A stretch of DNA of 64,000 bases, taken from assembly GCA_945888375.1 (NCBI GenBank), contig CAMCZZ010000015.1, positions 25,044-89,043 on the forward strand, in the 5' to 3' direction. The notes under the pieces are model-generated. The model had not been told where the DNA came from, did not search any database, and was given only the letters and a program-made list of their open reading frames with translations. Position 1 is the first letter of the stretch. The number at the start of each line of letters is the position of its first letter. Origin of the DNA: Akkermansia muciniphila (lineage in GTDB: Bacteria > Verrucomicrobiota > Verrucomicrobiia > Opitutales > Opitutaceae). Both the position numbers and the translations under genes were made by a program. Below are positions 26,767 through 35,227 of this stretch, piece after piece.

Positions 26767-27538
26767 GGTGGAGGAGCTCCACTTTGAGCGTGCGTTTCTC
26801 GACCTCGTCGTAGTCCACCACCGCGCCCGAGATGCGCACGTCGCCCTCCGCGACCTCCAGCTTGCGCGGCATGCCGTCGAGGAAACGCTCCACCACCGGC
26901 TTGATCTCGCGCCCCAGCACCGACGCATACGGCCCGGTCATGCCGACGTCGCACATAAAGCCCGTCCCGCCCGGCAGCACGCAGGCGTCCGCCGTCGGCA
27001 CGTGGGTGTGGGTGCCGAGCACCGCCACCGCCCGCCCGTCGAGGTGCCAGCCGAGCGCGATTTTTTCGCTCGTCGCCTCCATGTGCGCTTCCACGAAAAA
27101 CCCGTCCGCCTCCGCCGCCAGTTTCCGCAGCATGGTGTCCGCCCCCAGAAAGGGACACTCCGCCTTCAAGCCCATGAAGGTCCTCCCCAGCACGGTAAAC
27201 ACCGCCAGGCGAAAGCCCTTCACGTTGACGATCACATGGTCCGCCCCGGGACAGGCACCAGGCAGGTTGGCCGGGCGGCAGACTCTGGGGAAATCGTCGA
27301 TCTCCACCTCCCAGCCACGCTGGTCCCACACGTGATCGCCTAGCGTGATGGCATCGACGCCGCTCTGGAGCAGACCTTTGGCGATGCCGCCGTTAATGCC
27401 CGCGCCCGCCGCCGCGTTTTCTCCATTGGCAATGACCGCGTCGAGTTTCAGCTCGGAACGCAGACGCGGCAACCGCTCCATCAACATCTCCCGCCCCGGC
27501 CGCCCGACGATATCGCCCACAAATAAGATTCGTAACAT
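26750..27538 (-). CDS. YmdB-family metallophosphoesterase
   Basis: A 262-residue calcineurin-like phosphoesterase of the TIGR00282/YmdB type. Metal-binding motifs are visible: [11 protein letters not shown] (Asp), [10 protein letters not shown] (Asn-Glu), [18 protein letters not shown] (His) and [11 protein letters not shown] (His-x-His). In Bacillus YmdB hydrolyses cyclic nucleotides and affects biofilm; no role is shown for this lineage. ATG 27538 begins [12 protein letters not shown]; an upstream extension is not family-like. An inverted-repeat motif lies 37-72 bases upstream of the start. Confidence 0.9.
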   Translation of the reverse strand: MLRILFVGDIVGRPGREMLMERLPRLRSELKLDAVIANGENAAAGAGINGGIAKGLLQSGVDAITLGDHVWDQRGWEVEIDDFPRVCRPANLPGACPGADHVIVNVKGFRLAVFTVLGRTFMGLKAECPFLGADTMLRKLAAEADGFFVEAHMEATSEKIALGWHLDGRAVAVLGTHTHVPTADACVLPGGTGFMCDVGMTGPYASVLGREIKPVVERFLDGMPRKLEVAEGDVRISGAVVDYDEVEKRTLKVELLHLRRGR

Positions 27539-27574
27539 CCGCGCACCGTGCGGACCGAGCGGCCTCCGTCCAAG

Positions 27575-27610
27575 TCTAAACCCGGATACCGCGCTTATCG
27601 CGGGATCCGG
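27575..27610 (-). repeat. intergenic inverted-repeat motif, copy 1
   Basis: The core is GGAT-a-CCGCG-cttat-CGCGG-g-ATCC, a near-perfect stem-loop. Read on the minus strand it contains CGCGGTATCCGGGTTTA, nearly identical to copy 2 at 43645-43680. Both copies lie in the same orientation upstream of a minus-strand gene (ymdB here, lnt there), so a promoter-proximal or REP-like role is possible. Confidence 0.55.
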
Positions 27611-27640
27611 CCTCAAGGCAACGGCTCCGTCCGCGCCTCC

Positions 27641-28828
27641 TCACGCCCCGAGGTCGTGCGCCCGCAAAATCGCCGCCTCGTCCGTCGCCACCGGCGTCGC
27701 ACTTAAAGGATATTGGAAGGTCCGGCCCTCGTAGTTGCGAAAGACCGCCGCCTCGCCGTCGAGTTTCTCCAGATACTCGGGATTCATCGGGACCTTCCCG
27801 CCGCCACCCGGCGCGTCGATGACATACTGCGGTATCGCGTAGCCGGTGGTGTGCCCGCGCAGGGCTTGAATGATCTCCAGTCCCTTGCGGACATCGACCT
27901 TGAAGTGCGAGCCGCCGGTGATGAGGTCCATCTGGTAGAGGTAGTAGGGCCGCACCCGCATGCGCAGAAGTCGATGCACCAGGGCCTTCATGACGTCCGC
28001 GTCGTCGTTCACTCCGCGCAAGAGCACGGATTGATTTCCCAGCGGCACGCCTGCATAGCTCAGCCGCTCACAGGCCGCCTTCAACTCGGCCGTCGCCTCG
28101 CGCGGGTGATTGACGTGGATACTCATCCAGACCGGCCCGTGTTTTTTAAAAATCTCGCAAAGCTCCGGCGTGATGCGCTGGGGCAGGAACACCGGGATGC
28201 GCGAGCCGATGCGGATGAACTCCACGTGCGGAATCGCGCGCAAACGCCCCAGCAGGTGGTCGAGCTTGCGGTCGCTCAACAGGAGCGGATCGCCGCCCGA
28301 GAGCAGCACGTCACGCACCTCGGGGTGGCTCTCAATGTAGCGTAAACCCTGCTCGTATTCGGGATGGAAATTGTAGTCCTGCGCGTTCGAGACCAACCGG
28401 CTCCGCGTGCAATATCGACAGTAGGCCGCGCAGCGGTCGGTCACCAAAAACAACACCCGGTCGGGGTAACGGTGCACCAGACCGGGCACCGGCGAATGCT
28501 CATCTTCGCCCAACGAATCCAGCATTTCCTCGGCATGCAGTTGAGTCTCGCCGCTGCGCGGGATCATCTGGAGGCGGATGGGGCAGTTAGGGTCGTCGCG
28601 GTCGATGAGGTTGAAGAAGTAGGGTGTGATCGCGAGGGCCAGCTTCTGGCTGGCAAAGAGGACACCGGCCCGCTCGTCAGCCGTAAGGGTCATGTAGCGC
28701 TCCAGTTCCTCGAGCTTGGTGATGCGGTTCTTGAGCTGCCAAGCCCAGTCGTTCCAGTCACTCGCGGGCACGTGCTGCCAGAGCCCCTGCCCCTCGAACC
28801 AGACGGCGCGATCTTCCGTGTATGCCAT
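27641..28828 (-). CDS. KamA-family radical SAM aminomutase (lysine 2,3-aminomutase-like)
   Basis: A 395-residue radical SAM, PLP-dependent aminomutase. The cluster motif is CAAYCRYCTRSR, matching Cys-x3-Cys-x2-Cys. 'DVLLSGGDPLLLSD' is the glycine-rich SAM region, and DAPGGGGKVP carries the PLP-binding Lys; YQMDL precedes it with one substrate-binding Asp. Lysine 2,3-aminomutase makes beta-lysine, often for N-acetyl-beta-lysine osmolyte with AblB; glutamate 2,3-aminomutase is a close relative. No ablB-like acetyltransferase is adjacent, so the substrate is open. Length and motif order are typical. Confidence 0.9.
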   Translation of the reverse strand: MAYTEDRAVWFEGQGLWQHVPASDWNDWAWQLKNRITKLEELERYMTLTADERAGVLFASQKLALAITPYFFNLIDRDDPNCPIRLQMIPRSGETQLHAEEMLDSLGEDEHSPVPGLVHRYPDRVLFLVTDRCAAYCRYCTRSRLVSNAQDYNFHPEYEQGLRYIESHPEVRDVLLSGGDPLLLSDRKLDHLLGRLRAIPHVEFIRIGSRIPVFLPQRITPELCEIFKKHGPVWMSIHVNHPREATAELKAACERLSYAGVPLGNQSVLLRGVNDDADVMKALVHRLLRMRVRPYYLYQMDLITGGSHFKVDVRKGLEIIQALRGHTTGYAIPQYVIDAPGGGGKVPMNPEYLEKLDGEAAVFRNYEGRTFQYPLSATPVATDEAAILRAHDLGA

Positions 28829-28890
28829 GATTATGTCGGGTCACCGTGCGCACCCCGCCGCCCCTGTCAAACCGCGCGCACTGGCAGTCG

Positions 28891-28929
28891 CTTGGCAGAC
28901 GCAAGCAGGTTTTCTTGCGCTTGCCAAAG
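28891..28929. promoter_or_regulatory. inverted repeat upstream of the small Cys protein gene
   Basis: Left arm CTTGGCAGACGCAAG and right arm CTTGCGCTTGCCAAAG pair over about 13 positions with two mismatches and an 8-base loop. It ends 38 bases before the ATG of the 28968 gene. It could be an operator or an RNA stem in the leader. Confidence 0.45.
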
Positions 28930-28967
28930 CCCCGATCGCCGTCCTTGTGTGCGCCGTTTAAGTTCCC

Positions 28968-29369
28968 ATGCGTCGCTTCTCCTCCCTCCTTGTGCTCTGC
29001 GCCTGGCTCCTTGCCAGCGGCGCGCACTGGGACCTCGCGCAGGGCTTTGGCTGGGCTCGCATGGTGGTGAGCTACAGCCGCACCATGCCGCTGGAGGACG
29101 CCCTTCGCCTCACCTTCTCGCCAGAAAATCTTTGCGGCGTCTGCGAATTCGTGGCCGAAAACAAAACTCGTTCCTCCGCCGAAGGCTTTGCCTCGAACGC
29201 CCCGGCCGCCCCCGAGTCCCCCGAGAAGGGCAAACTGGTCCTCGCGACCGCCCCCGAGCATTTGTTTGTGTTTGGCTCCGCGACTGCGCCCTCCTGGCCG
29301 GCGGAGCTTTTTTTGGCCGACGCCTGCGCCCGTCCGGCACCGCCCACCGAGCCGCCGCGCGCGGTCTGA
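28968..29369 (+). CDS. small secreted Cys-x2-Cys protein of the metal-type locus
   Basis: A 133-residue protein with a signal-peptide-like N-terminus (MRRFSSLLVLCAWLLASGAH). The mature part has 'GWARMVVSYSRTMPLEDAL' and then a single CGVCEF motif near residue 62, a thiol pair that could bind a soft metal. The C-terminus is Ala/Pro-rich. I do not recognise a named family. It precedes a strong terminator and the PEP-CTERM to CusF-like operon. A shared metal-handling theme is inferred from context only. Confidence 0.6.
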   Translation: MRRFSSLLVLCAWLLASGAHWDLAQGFGWARMVVSYSRTMPLEDALRLTFSPENLCGVCEFVAENKTRSSAEGFASNAPAAPESPEKGKLVLATAPEHLFVFGSATAPSWPAELFLADACARPAPPTEPPRAV

Positions 29370-29382
29370 TCCAAGCTCCCGC

Positions 29383-29430
29383 AAGCGGCTCACGCGGTTC
29401 CCGACATGGGAACCCTCGTGCCGCTTTTTT
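29383..29430 (+). terminator. strong Rho-independent terminator
   Basis: The stem is AAGCGG-ct-CACG-c-GGTTCCC / GGGAACC-ct-CGTG-CCGCTT with a GACAT loop, running into six T residues. It begins 13 bases after the stop of the 28968 gene, separating it from the operon that starts at 29571. Confidence 0.9.
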
Positions 29431-29570
29431 GGCCCGCGGTGTCCGCGCCGACCCTGCATTAGGCCTCCTTCTTGAGCATTGCGGCCCCGCGCCCGATGCG
29501 GCGCACCCTTGGATCCTTCGATCCCGGCCAAACCGGCCGTGCATAAGCAAATTAAACAACTTCCTTCATC

Positions 29571-30488
29571 ATGAAATCCTCCTTCTTCGTCTCCGCCGCC
29601 CTCGCGGCCCTCATCACCGGCGCCACCGCCTCCGCCCACATCGGCTTCAGCGGCACGCGCAATTTCGACACCCTCGTTCTGGGCGTCCCGGAAACCAGCT
29701 CCGATCGCACCGTCGGCGGTGCCTACGGTTGGGCCGACGGCACCGATGCCAACCTCGGCGACAGCCATCGCCAAACCTACTTCCGGTTTGTGTTGGGCAG
29801 CCCCACCGACGTGACCGTCTCCGTCGCCCGCCGTGACGGCACGCAAACCGGCGCGCCCGGCGTGTTGTTGCCCGGCTTCTCGCTTTACCGCATCGGCACC
29901 GGCACCATGCCGGCCAGCACCCACGACGGCGCCGCCGCTTCGATCGCCTACCTCACCACCACCTTCGGCACGGCCGGCGTGGCGGAAGCGTTCACCGACT
30001 CGAACACCGACACCTTCTGGACCCCGGGCGAAAGTTTCACCGATGCCAACGGCAACGGCGTCTGGGACTCCGCCGGCCTGGGCAACTCCGGCAAAGAAGG
30101 CTCCTTCAACGCCCTCGGCGACTGGCAGATCTACAACGACGCGGGGGCGGTCGGTGATTTCCGCTACATCGGTCACGCCGCCGACGGCGGCGCCGGGAAC
30201 TACGGCCTCGCCTCCGGCATCAACGGCGACGCTCTCGCCGACGGCTTCGTCACCGCCAGCTTCACCGGTCTCCTGGCCGGGGAATACTTCATCGCCGTGG
30301 GCGGCGCCAGCTACGCCGACCAAGCGAACTTCAATAACAGCGGTGAATATGGCACCACCGGCGTCACCTTCCCGACCTATGGGATCACCGTCTCCGTGAG
30401 CGCCATCCCGGAACCGTCTTCCGCCGTCGTCCTCGCCGGCCTCGGCGCCATCGGTTTCGCCGCCCTCCGCCGTCGCCGTAGCGTCTAA
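29571..30488 (+). CDS. PEP-CTERM sorting-domain protein
   Basis: A 305-residue exported protein. It has a signal peptide (MKSSFFVSAALAALITGATASA), a beta-rich, Gly/Asp/Asn-rich body, and a C-terminal tripartite signal: IPEPSS, a hydrophobic helix (AVVLAGLGAIGFAAL) and basic RRRRS. That is the PEP-CTERM tag recognised by exosortase in Gram-negative bacteria making extracellular polymer. No exosortase gene is in the window. It opens a tightly packed operon; a prepilin-like gene follows after 24 bases. The body matches no function I know. Confidence 0.88.
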   Translation: MKSSFFVSAALAALITGATASAHIGFSGTRNFDTLVLGVPETSSDRTVGGAYGWADGTDANLGDSHRQTYFRFVLGSPTDVTVSVARRDGTQTGAPGVLLPGFSLYRIGTGTMPASTHDGAAASIAYLTTTFGTAGVAEAFTDSNTDTFWTPGESFTDANGNGVWDSAGLGNSGKEGSFNALGDWQIYNDAGAVGDFRYIGHAADGGAGNYGLASGINGDALADGFVTASFTGLLAGEYFIAVGGASYADQANFNNSGEYGTTGVTFPTYGITVSVSAIPEPSSAVVLAGLGAIGFAALRRRRSV

Positions 30489-30512
30489 AAACGACCTCTT
30501 CGCCACTGTCCT

Positions 30513-31130
30513 GTGTCCTCGCACCGCGCCTTCACCCTGATCGAGTTGCTCGCGAGCATCGCCATCGTCGGCGTGCTCGCGGGTCTGCTCATCCCTGTGA
30601 CCGGCGCGGTGCGCAACAAGGCCCGCGCCGCGCAATGCCTGAGCAACCTGCGCCAGGTCGGCGCGGCGTCCTTGCTTTATGTGAACGAACACCGCGGCCG
30701 CCTGCCCTCCGTCAGTCATATGCGCTTGGATGGGCTATCCTACTCCTGGACCGAAACACTTCAGCTCTATGTCGGTCCCCATTTTATCGGACGCTGCCCG
30801 GCCCGGCCCGAGCATCTCGCCAAAGTGACTTATGGCTGGAACGACCTGCTGGTCACCCCCGCCGGAGAAGGAGTGCGCTTTGGCGCCTGCCGCACGCCGT
30901 CCGCCACCCTGATGCTCGCCGAAATTCCCGACGATTACACCGCCGAACACATCCACTTCTCCGGCGCGGCGCGCGGCGTCACGCCCGCGTTTTTCCGCTC
31001 CAATGTTCGCGTGGATGTCCACGGCTCCACGTCAAACTACCTCTTCGTCGACGGCCATGTCGCCCCGCTCGACTGGAACGCCATTCAAGGCCGGCTCGCC
31101 ACCCCTCAATCGGTTCTGGTCTACCCATGA
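30513..31130 (+). CDS. type II secretion/pilin-like protein with H-x9-DG C-terminus
   Basis: A 205-residue protein with a GTG start. The prepilin methylation site is AFTLIELLASIAIVGVLAGLL, with cleavage expected before Phe. The DUF1559-like C-terminal signature is HGSTSNYLFVDGH, where His and Asp-Gly are separated by nine residues. Such proteins are numerous in Planctomycetes and Verrucomicrobia and probably form pseudopili or surface structures. Here one is embedded in a TonB-receptor operon. Its stop overlaps the next gene's ATG (ATGA). Confidence 0.88.
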   Translation: MSSHRAFTLIELLASIAIVGVLAGLLIPVTGAVRNKARAAQCLSNLRQVGAASLLYVNEHRGRLPSVSHMRLDGLSYSWTETLQLYVGPHFIGRCPARPEHLAKVTYGWNDLLVTPAGEGVRFGACRTPSATLMLAEIPDDYTAEHIHFSGAARGVTPAFFRSNVRVDVHGSTSNYLFVDGHVAPLDWNAIQGRLATPQSVLVYP

Positions 31131-31918
31131 AAACCCGCGCATTTCTCGCCTCCTGCCGTCGGTTAATGGGCACTTGGATGCCGGCTTTGGGCCTGGCCCT
31201 GCTAAGCCCGGTTTTGTCCGCCCACAGCCACGTCGACGTCCAAGCCGGCCCTTCGGGCCAGCTGGTCCTAGTGGGAGCAACCAAGGAGACGATGCTTTAC
31301 GTTCCGCCCGGCGAGCCCTTCACGCTCTACGCCCCCCGGTTCCCCGGCGGCTACTACGCCACCGAGCTCACCTTTTCCTCCGAAGACCCGCTGACCCCGA
31401 ACGCGCTTCCGCGCATCCAAATAATTTCCGTTTCCGGCCCCGCCGGGGCGACCTTCGCCTTTTGGGAAGCGGGAGCGACCACGCCGACCTGGACCTGCGC
31501 CACGGGCTGGAACGCGAGCGGCGGCGATTATCCCGAGTTTATCACCTACGAAGACGCCAGCGGCGTGGGCCACATCCACGGCCGTCTTTTCACCGCCACC
31601 CATCCGGGCACTTACACGGTCGCCTTCCGCGCCATCGACGGCACGGCGTCCTCCCCCCGCGCCGCGAGCGCACCCTACGTCGCCACCATCGAGGTTCTCG
31701 CCACGCCGCCGCTCTCGATTCGTGCCGAAGGCGGCTCCGCCCGGCTCGCCTTCGTCAGCCGTCCCGACCTGAGCTACGATCTCCAGGCCTCCGCCACCCT
31801 CGCCGCCGACGACTGGACGACCATCGGGTTCGCCAGCGGCACCGGGTCGGTCATCGAATTCACCGATCCCCTCGCGGACCGCCCCCGCGTATTCTACCGC
31901 CTCGTCGAGTATCGCTAA
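31127..31918 (+). CDS. secreted His-containing protein resembling metal-associated surface proteins
   Basis: A 263-residue exported protein with a signal peptide (ALGLALLSPVLSAHS) and a mature N-terminus beginning HSHVDVQAG. Near residues 143-162 it has GVGHIHGRLFTATHPGTYTV, which resembles the repeat of actinobacterial surface-anchored proteins (TIGR03769 type) found beside metal-type ABC transporters. The C-terminal 80 residues (SYDLQASATLAADDW, RVFYRLVEY) match a module common in verrucomicrobial secreted proteins. ATG overlaps the preceding stop, so translation is probably coupled. A metal role is inferred, not shown. Confidence 0.68.
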   Translation: MKTRAFLASCRRLMGTWMPALGLALLSPVLSAHSHVDVQAGPSGQLVLVGATKETMLYVPPGEPFTLYAPRFPGGYYATELTFSSEDPLTPNALPRIQIISVSGPAGATFAFWEAGATTPTWTCATGWNASGGDYPEFITYEDASGVGHIHGRLFTATHPGTYTVAFRAIDGTASSPRAASAPYVATIEVLATPPLSIRAEGGSARLAFVSRPDLSYDLQASATLAADDWTTIGFASGTGSVIEFTDPLADRPRVFYRLVEYR

Positions 31919-31959
31919 TCCGATCCGCGCCGCAATCCTTGCCCAAATCCCCGTCCGCC

Positions 31960-34011
31960 GTGAAAAACTACCGACATCCGCGCCGATTCCTCGCCGCCGC
32001 CCTACTGCCCGTCGGCCTCTCCGCCCACCCCGCCGCGCCGGCCGATCTCGAAGCGCTTGAGACCCTCGACCCGGTCGTCGTCTACGGTCGCTCGCTCGAC
32101 CTCGTCGGCGAGGCCGGCACCTCCTCGCAGGGCCGCGTCGGCGCCGCCGAGCTCGCCCAACGCCCCTTCCTCCGCCGCGGCGAGCTACTCGAGGTCGTCC
32201 CCGGCCTCGTCGTCACCCAGCACTCCGGCAGCGGCAAGGCCAACCAGTATTTCCTGCGCGGCTTCAACCTCGACCACGGCACCGATTTCGCCGTCTCGGT
32301 CGACGGCATGCCGGCGAACGCCCGCTCCCACGCCCACGGCCAGGGCTACGCCGACACCAATTTTCTCATCCCCGAGCTGATCGATCACGTCGATTACCAG
32401 AAGGGCGCCTTCGCCGCCGAAAACGGCGATTTCTCCGCCGCCGGCGCCGCCCAGTTTTCCCTCGTCCGCGTCCTGCCCCAAGGCTTCGCCAAAATCGAAC
32501 TCGGCGAGGACAATTACACCCGCGCCGTCGTGGCCGAAACCTTCCGCCAACCGGCCGGCTCCACCGCCGCCACCACCGTCGCCGCCGAGGCCGGCTACGC
32601 CGACGGTCCCTGGGAAAAACCCGAAGCCTCCCGCCGCCTGAACGCTTTCGCCCGCCACGTCTGGGAGGCCGGCCCGAGCGACTACGCCTTGACCGCCCTG
32701 GCTTACGACGGCCGCTGGAACTCCTCCGACCAGATCCCGCTTCGCGCCGTCGAGGCCGGGGACCTCGGCCGCTACGGCAACCTCGACTCGTCCGACGGCG
32801 GCGAAAGCCGCCGCGCCAGCCTGTCCTTCGACCGCGTGACCCGCCAGCCCGACGCCACCACCCTGCTCAACGCCTACGTCGTCGGCAGCGAACTCGATCT
32901 GTATTCCAATTTCACCTACTTCCTCGACGACCCGGTGAACGGCGACCAGTTCAACCAGCGCGAGGACCGCGTGCTCCTCGGCGGCTCCGCCAGCCGCACC
33001 TGGGACGGAACGCTCGCGGGCCGCACTCTATTGACCAGCGTCGGGCTGCAACTGCGCCAGGATTTCATCGACGTCGGCCTGCATCGCACCGTCGACCGCC
33101 GCCGCCTCGCCACCGTGCGCCGCGACGACGTCCGCGAAGGCAGCGCCGGACTCTTCGCCGAGAGCACGCTGGCCGTGGCCTCCTGGCTGCGCGCCACCGG
33201 CGGCGCGCGCGGCGATTTCTACGTCTTCGACGTCGAGGGCCGCGACCCGGTCAACTCCGGCACCGAGACCGCCGGCATATTCAGCCCCAAGCTGGGCCTC
33301 GTCGCCGGCCCTTGGGCGAAGACCGAGCTCTACGCCAACGCCGGACTCGGCTTCCACAGCAACGACGCCCGCGGCGTAACCGACCCGGTCGATCCCGCCA
33401 CGCCGCTCGTCCGGGCGAAAAACGCCGAGCTCGGCGTGCGCACCTCCGCCCTGCCCGGATTGGTGAGCACCGTGTCGGTCTGGCGGCTCGATTTCGATTC
33501 CGAGCTCGCCTACGTCGGCGACGCCGGCGCGACCGAGGCCGGCGACCCGACGCGGCGTTATGGCGTCGAGTTCGCCAATTTTTACCGCGCCACGTCCTGG
33601 CTGGCCTTCGACACCGACGTTGCCTTCACCCGCGCCCGCTACACCGGCAACCCGCCCGGCGGCGACCGCATCGCGAATTCCATCTCAGCCGTCACCACCG
33701 CCGGTGTGATCCTGAACTTCGAGTCCGGCTGGTCCGGCAGCCTGCGCGCCCGCTACTTCGGTCCGCAGCCGTTGAACGAGGACGCTTCGATCACCGCCCC
33801 CGAGTCGCTCACGTTCAACGCCCGCCTCGCCCGCCGCCTCGGCGACTGGGAACTCGCGCTCGACCTGCTCAACGTCTTCGACCGCGACAACTACGACATC
33901 GCCTACGCCTACGAGTCCCGCCTCGCGACCGAGGCGGCGCCGGTCCTCGACACCCATTTCCACCCCGCCGAACCGCGCACCGTGCGCGCCAGCGCCACCT
34001 ACCGTTTTTAA
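31960..34011 (+). CDS. TonB-dependent outer-membrane receptor
   Basis: A 683-residue outer-membrane receptor. It has a signal-like N-terminus (RFLAAALLPVGLSAHPAAPA), then the plug domain with LDPVVVYGRS, VPGLVVTQHSGSGKANQYFL, RGFNLDHGTDFAVSVDG and SHAHGQGYADTNFLIPELI. A beta-barrel follows, ending in an aromatic residue (SATYRF). GTG 31960 is preferred because the signal peptide starts there, although the frame is open about 950 bases upstream. The CusF-like gene and His-containing protein beside it suggest a metal or metal complex as substrate. Confidence 0.92.
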   Translation: MKNYRHPRRFLAAALLPVGLSAHPAAPADLEALETLDPVVVYGRSLDLVGEAGTSSQGRVGAAELAQRPFLRRGELLEVVPGLVVTQHSGSGKANQYFLRGFNLDHGTDFAVSVDGMPANARSHAHGQGYADTNFLIPELIDHVDYQKGAFAAENGDFSAAGAAQFSLVRVLPQGFAKIELGEDNYTRAVVAETFRQPAGSTAATTVAAEAGYADGPWEKPEASRRLNAFARHVWEAGPSDYALTALAYDGRWNSSDQIPLRAVEAGDLGRYGNLDSSDGGESRRASLSFDRVTRQPDATTLLNAYVVGSELDLYSNFTYFLDDPVNGDQFNQREDRVLLGGSASRTWDGTLAGRTLLTSVGLQLRQDFIDVGLHRTVDRRRLATVRRDDVREGSAGLFAESTLAVASWLRATGGARGDFYVFDVEGRDPVNSGTETAGIFSPKLGLVAGPWAKTELYANAGLGFHSNDARGVTDPVDPATPLVRAKNAELGVRTSALPGLVSTVSVWRLDFDSELAYVGDAGATEAGDPTRRYGVEFANFYRATSWLAFDTDVAFTRARYTGNPPGGDRIANSISAVTTAGVILNFESGWSGSLRARYFGPQPLNEDASITAPESLTFNARLARRLGDWELALDLLNVFDRDNYDIAYAYESRLATEAAPVLDTHFHPAEPRTVRASATYRF

Positions 34012-34051
34012 CCCGTTTGCCCCGTCGCCCATTTCGCCCATCCTTCACCAT

Positions 34052-34402
34052 ATGAAACACCGCCGCGCCGCCATCGCCGCCCTGCTCGTGGCCCTTTCCA
34101 TCGCCGGCCACGCCGACGACGCCTGCCCGGCCTGCCTCGCGCCCAAGCTCCCCGCCGCCGAGACCGCCCCCGAGGCCGGCCACCCGTTGCGCGGCGTGGT
34201 CGTGGCCGTCCTGCCCGAAAAATCCGCCCTGCTGGTCAAGCACGAGGAAATCCCAGGAGTAATGTCCGCCATGACGATGCTCCTGAAGGTCGACGCCCCC
34301 ACCCTCGCCGCCGCGAAAAAAGACCAGGCGATCACCGCCACGCTGGTCAAAAAATCCGATGGCTGGTGGCTCGAATCCGTCCAAACTTCCCCGGCCCAAT
34401 AG
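34052..34402 (+). CDS. CusF-like periplasmic copper-binding protein
   Basis: A 116-residue exported protein. After the signal peptide (AAIAALLVALSIAGHA) a CPAC pair occurs near residue 27. The core is HPLRGVVVAVLPEKSALLV, KHEEIPGVMSAMTMLLKVD and a final beta strand. His plus the closely spaced Met residues in PGVMSAMTM match the CusF Cu(I)/Ag(I) site; the usual Trp neighbour is not obvious. CusF chaperones copper in the periplasm. It lies 40 bases after the TonB receptor and probably shares its transcript. Confidence 0.85.
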   Translation: MKHRRAAIAALLVALSIAGHADDACPACLAPKLPAAETAPEAGHPLRGVVVAVLPEKSALLVKHEEIPGVMSAMTMLLKVDAPTLAAAKKDQAITATLVKKSDGWWLESVQTSPAQ

Positions 34403-34411
34403 CCACAGGCT

Positions 34412-35173
34412 CTACTCGGCGGACAAAAAGCCGAAACGCGCGAACACCGCCCGCGCCTCGGGCGTCGCCAGATGCGCGACGAAGCGGCGCGCCGCCTCGG
34501 GTGCAGGTCCGTCCTTCACCAACGCCACCGGATAGAGGATTCGCGGGCCCTCGGCCGCCGGCACCTCGTGGACGATGCGCACGTCCTTTGAGATCAGTGC
34601 GTCGGTCTTGTAGACGATGCCCGCATCGGCATCGCCCGCCGCCACGGCCGCCAGCGCCGCGCGCACGTTCCCGGTTGCGACGACTTTGGCTGCGACGCCT
34701 TCCCATAGCCCGGCCTGGGTCAAAAACTCCCGGGCGTAGATGCCCGCCGGCACGGTGGAAGTCTCGGCGAGAGCAAGCCGGCGCACCGCCGGGCCAGCCA
34801 AATCCCTAGGCTTAAAAATTACCGCCCCCTCGTGGGCATTGACGATCAGGACGAGGGCATTCGAGAGCAGATTGCACCGCGTAGGCGGGACAATGCAGCC
34901 AGCCCGGGTCAGTTCGTCCATCTTCGCGGCATCCGCTGAGAAAAATACATCCGCCGGGGCGCCCGCTGCGATCTGCCGTGCCAGCGTGCTGGAGGCGCCT
35001 AGATTGAACAGAATGCGATCCCCGCTGGCAGGTTCGTAAACCTTCACCACAGCCGCGAGCGCTTCAGTCAAACTGGCGGCAGCAAAAACGGTTACTGCTT
35101 CCGCGCGCGTTGTTGCCGGGCAAAAGAAACTGGCGGCGAGGCAAGCCCAGCCGAGTCGCACAAAGGGTCTCAT
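34412..35173 (-). CDS. modA: molybdate ABC transporter substrate-binding protein
   Basis: A 253-residue periplasmic binding protein. It has a signal peptide (LGWACLAASFFCPATTRA), then VTVFAAASLTEALAAV, FNLGASSTLARQI, GAPADVFFSAD and DAGIVYKTDA in the order seen in ModA, which binds molybdate or tungstate through Ser residues in the first loops. No modB or modC gene lies in the window, so it is an orphan or pairs with a distant transporter. It converges on the CusF-like gene with a 9-base gap. ATG 35185 is an alternative start. Confidence 0.88.
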   Translation of the reverse strand: MRPFVRLGWACLAASFFCPATTRAEAVTVFAAASLTEALAAVVKVYEPASGDRILFNLGASSTLARQIAAGAPADVFFSADAAKMDELTRAGCIVPPTRCNLLSNALVLIVNAHEGAVIFKPRDLAGPAVRRLALAETSTVPAGIYAREFLTQAGLWEGVAAKVVATGNVRAALAAVAAGDADAGIVYKTDALISKDVRIVHEVPAAEGPRILYPVALVKDGPAPEAARRFVAHLATPEARAVFARFGFLSAE

Positions 35174-35227
35174 GGCTGCTCGCATCCCGGGGCCGTCCGG
35201 GCATTGCCATCAATCAATGCGCCGCAC

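Noticed and set aside
28758..30719. Long minus-strand frame of about 650 codons over the PEP-CTERM region
   Set aside because: It is antisense to several well-supported genes, Gly/Val/Ala-rich and without motifs; a high-GC shadow.
31003..31959. Upstream extension of the TonB receptor frame
   Set aside because: It overlaps two motif-supported genes in other frames and lacks a signal peptide; GTG 31960 fits the receptor start.
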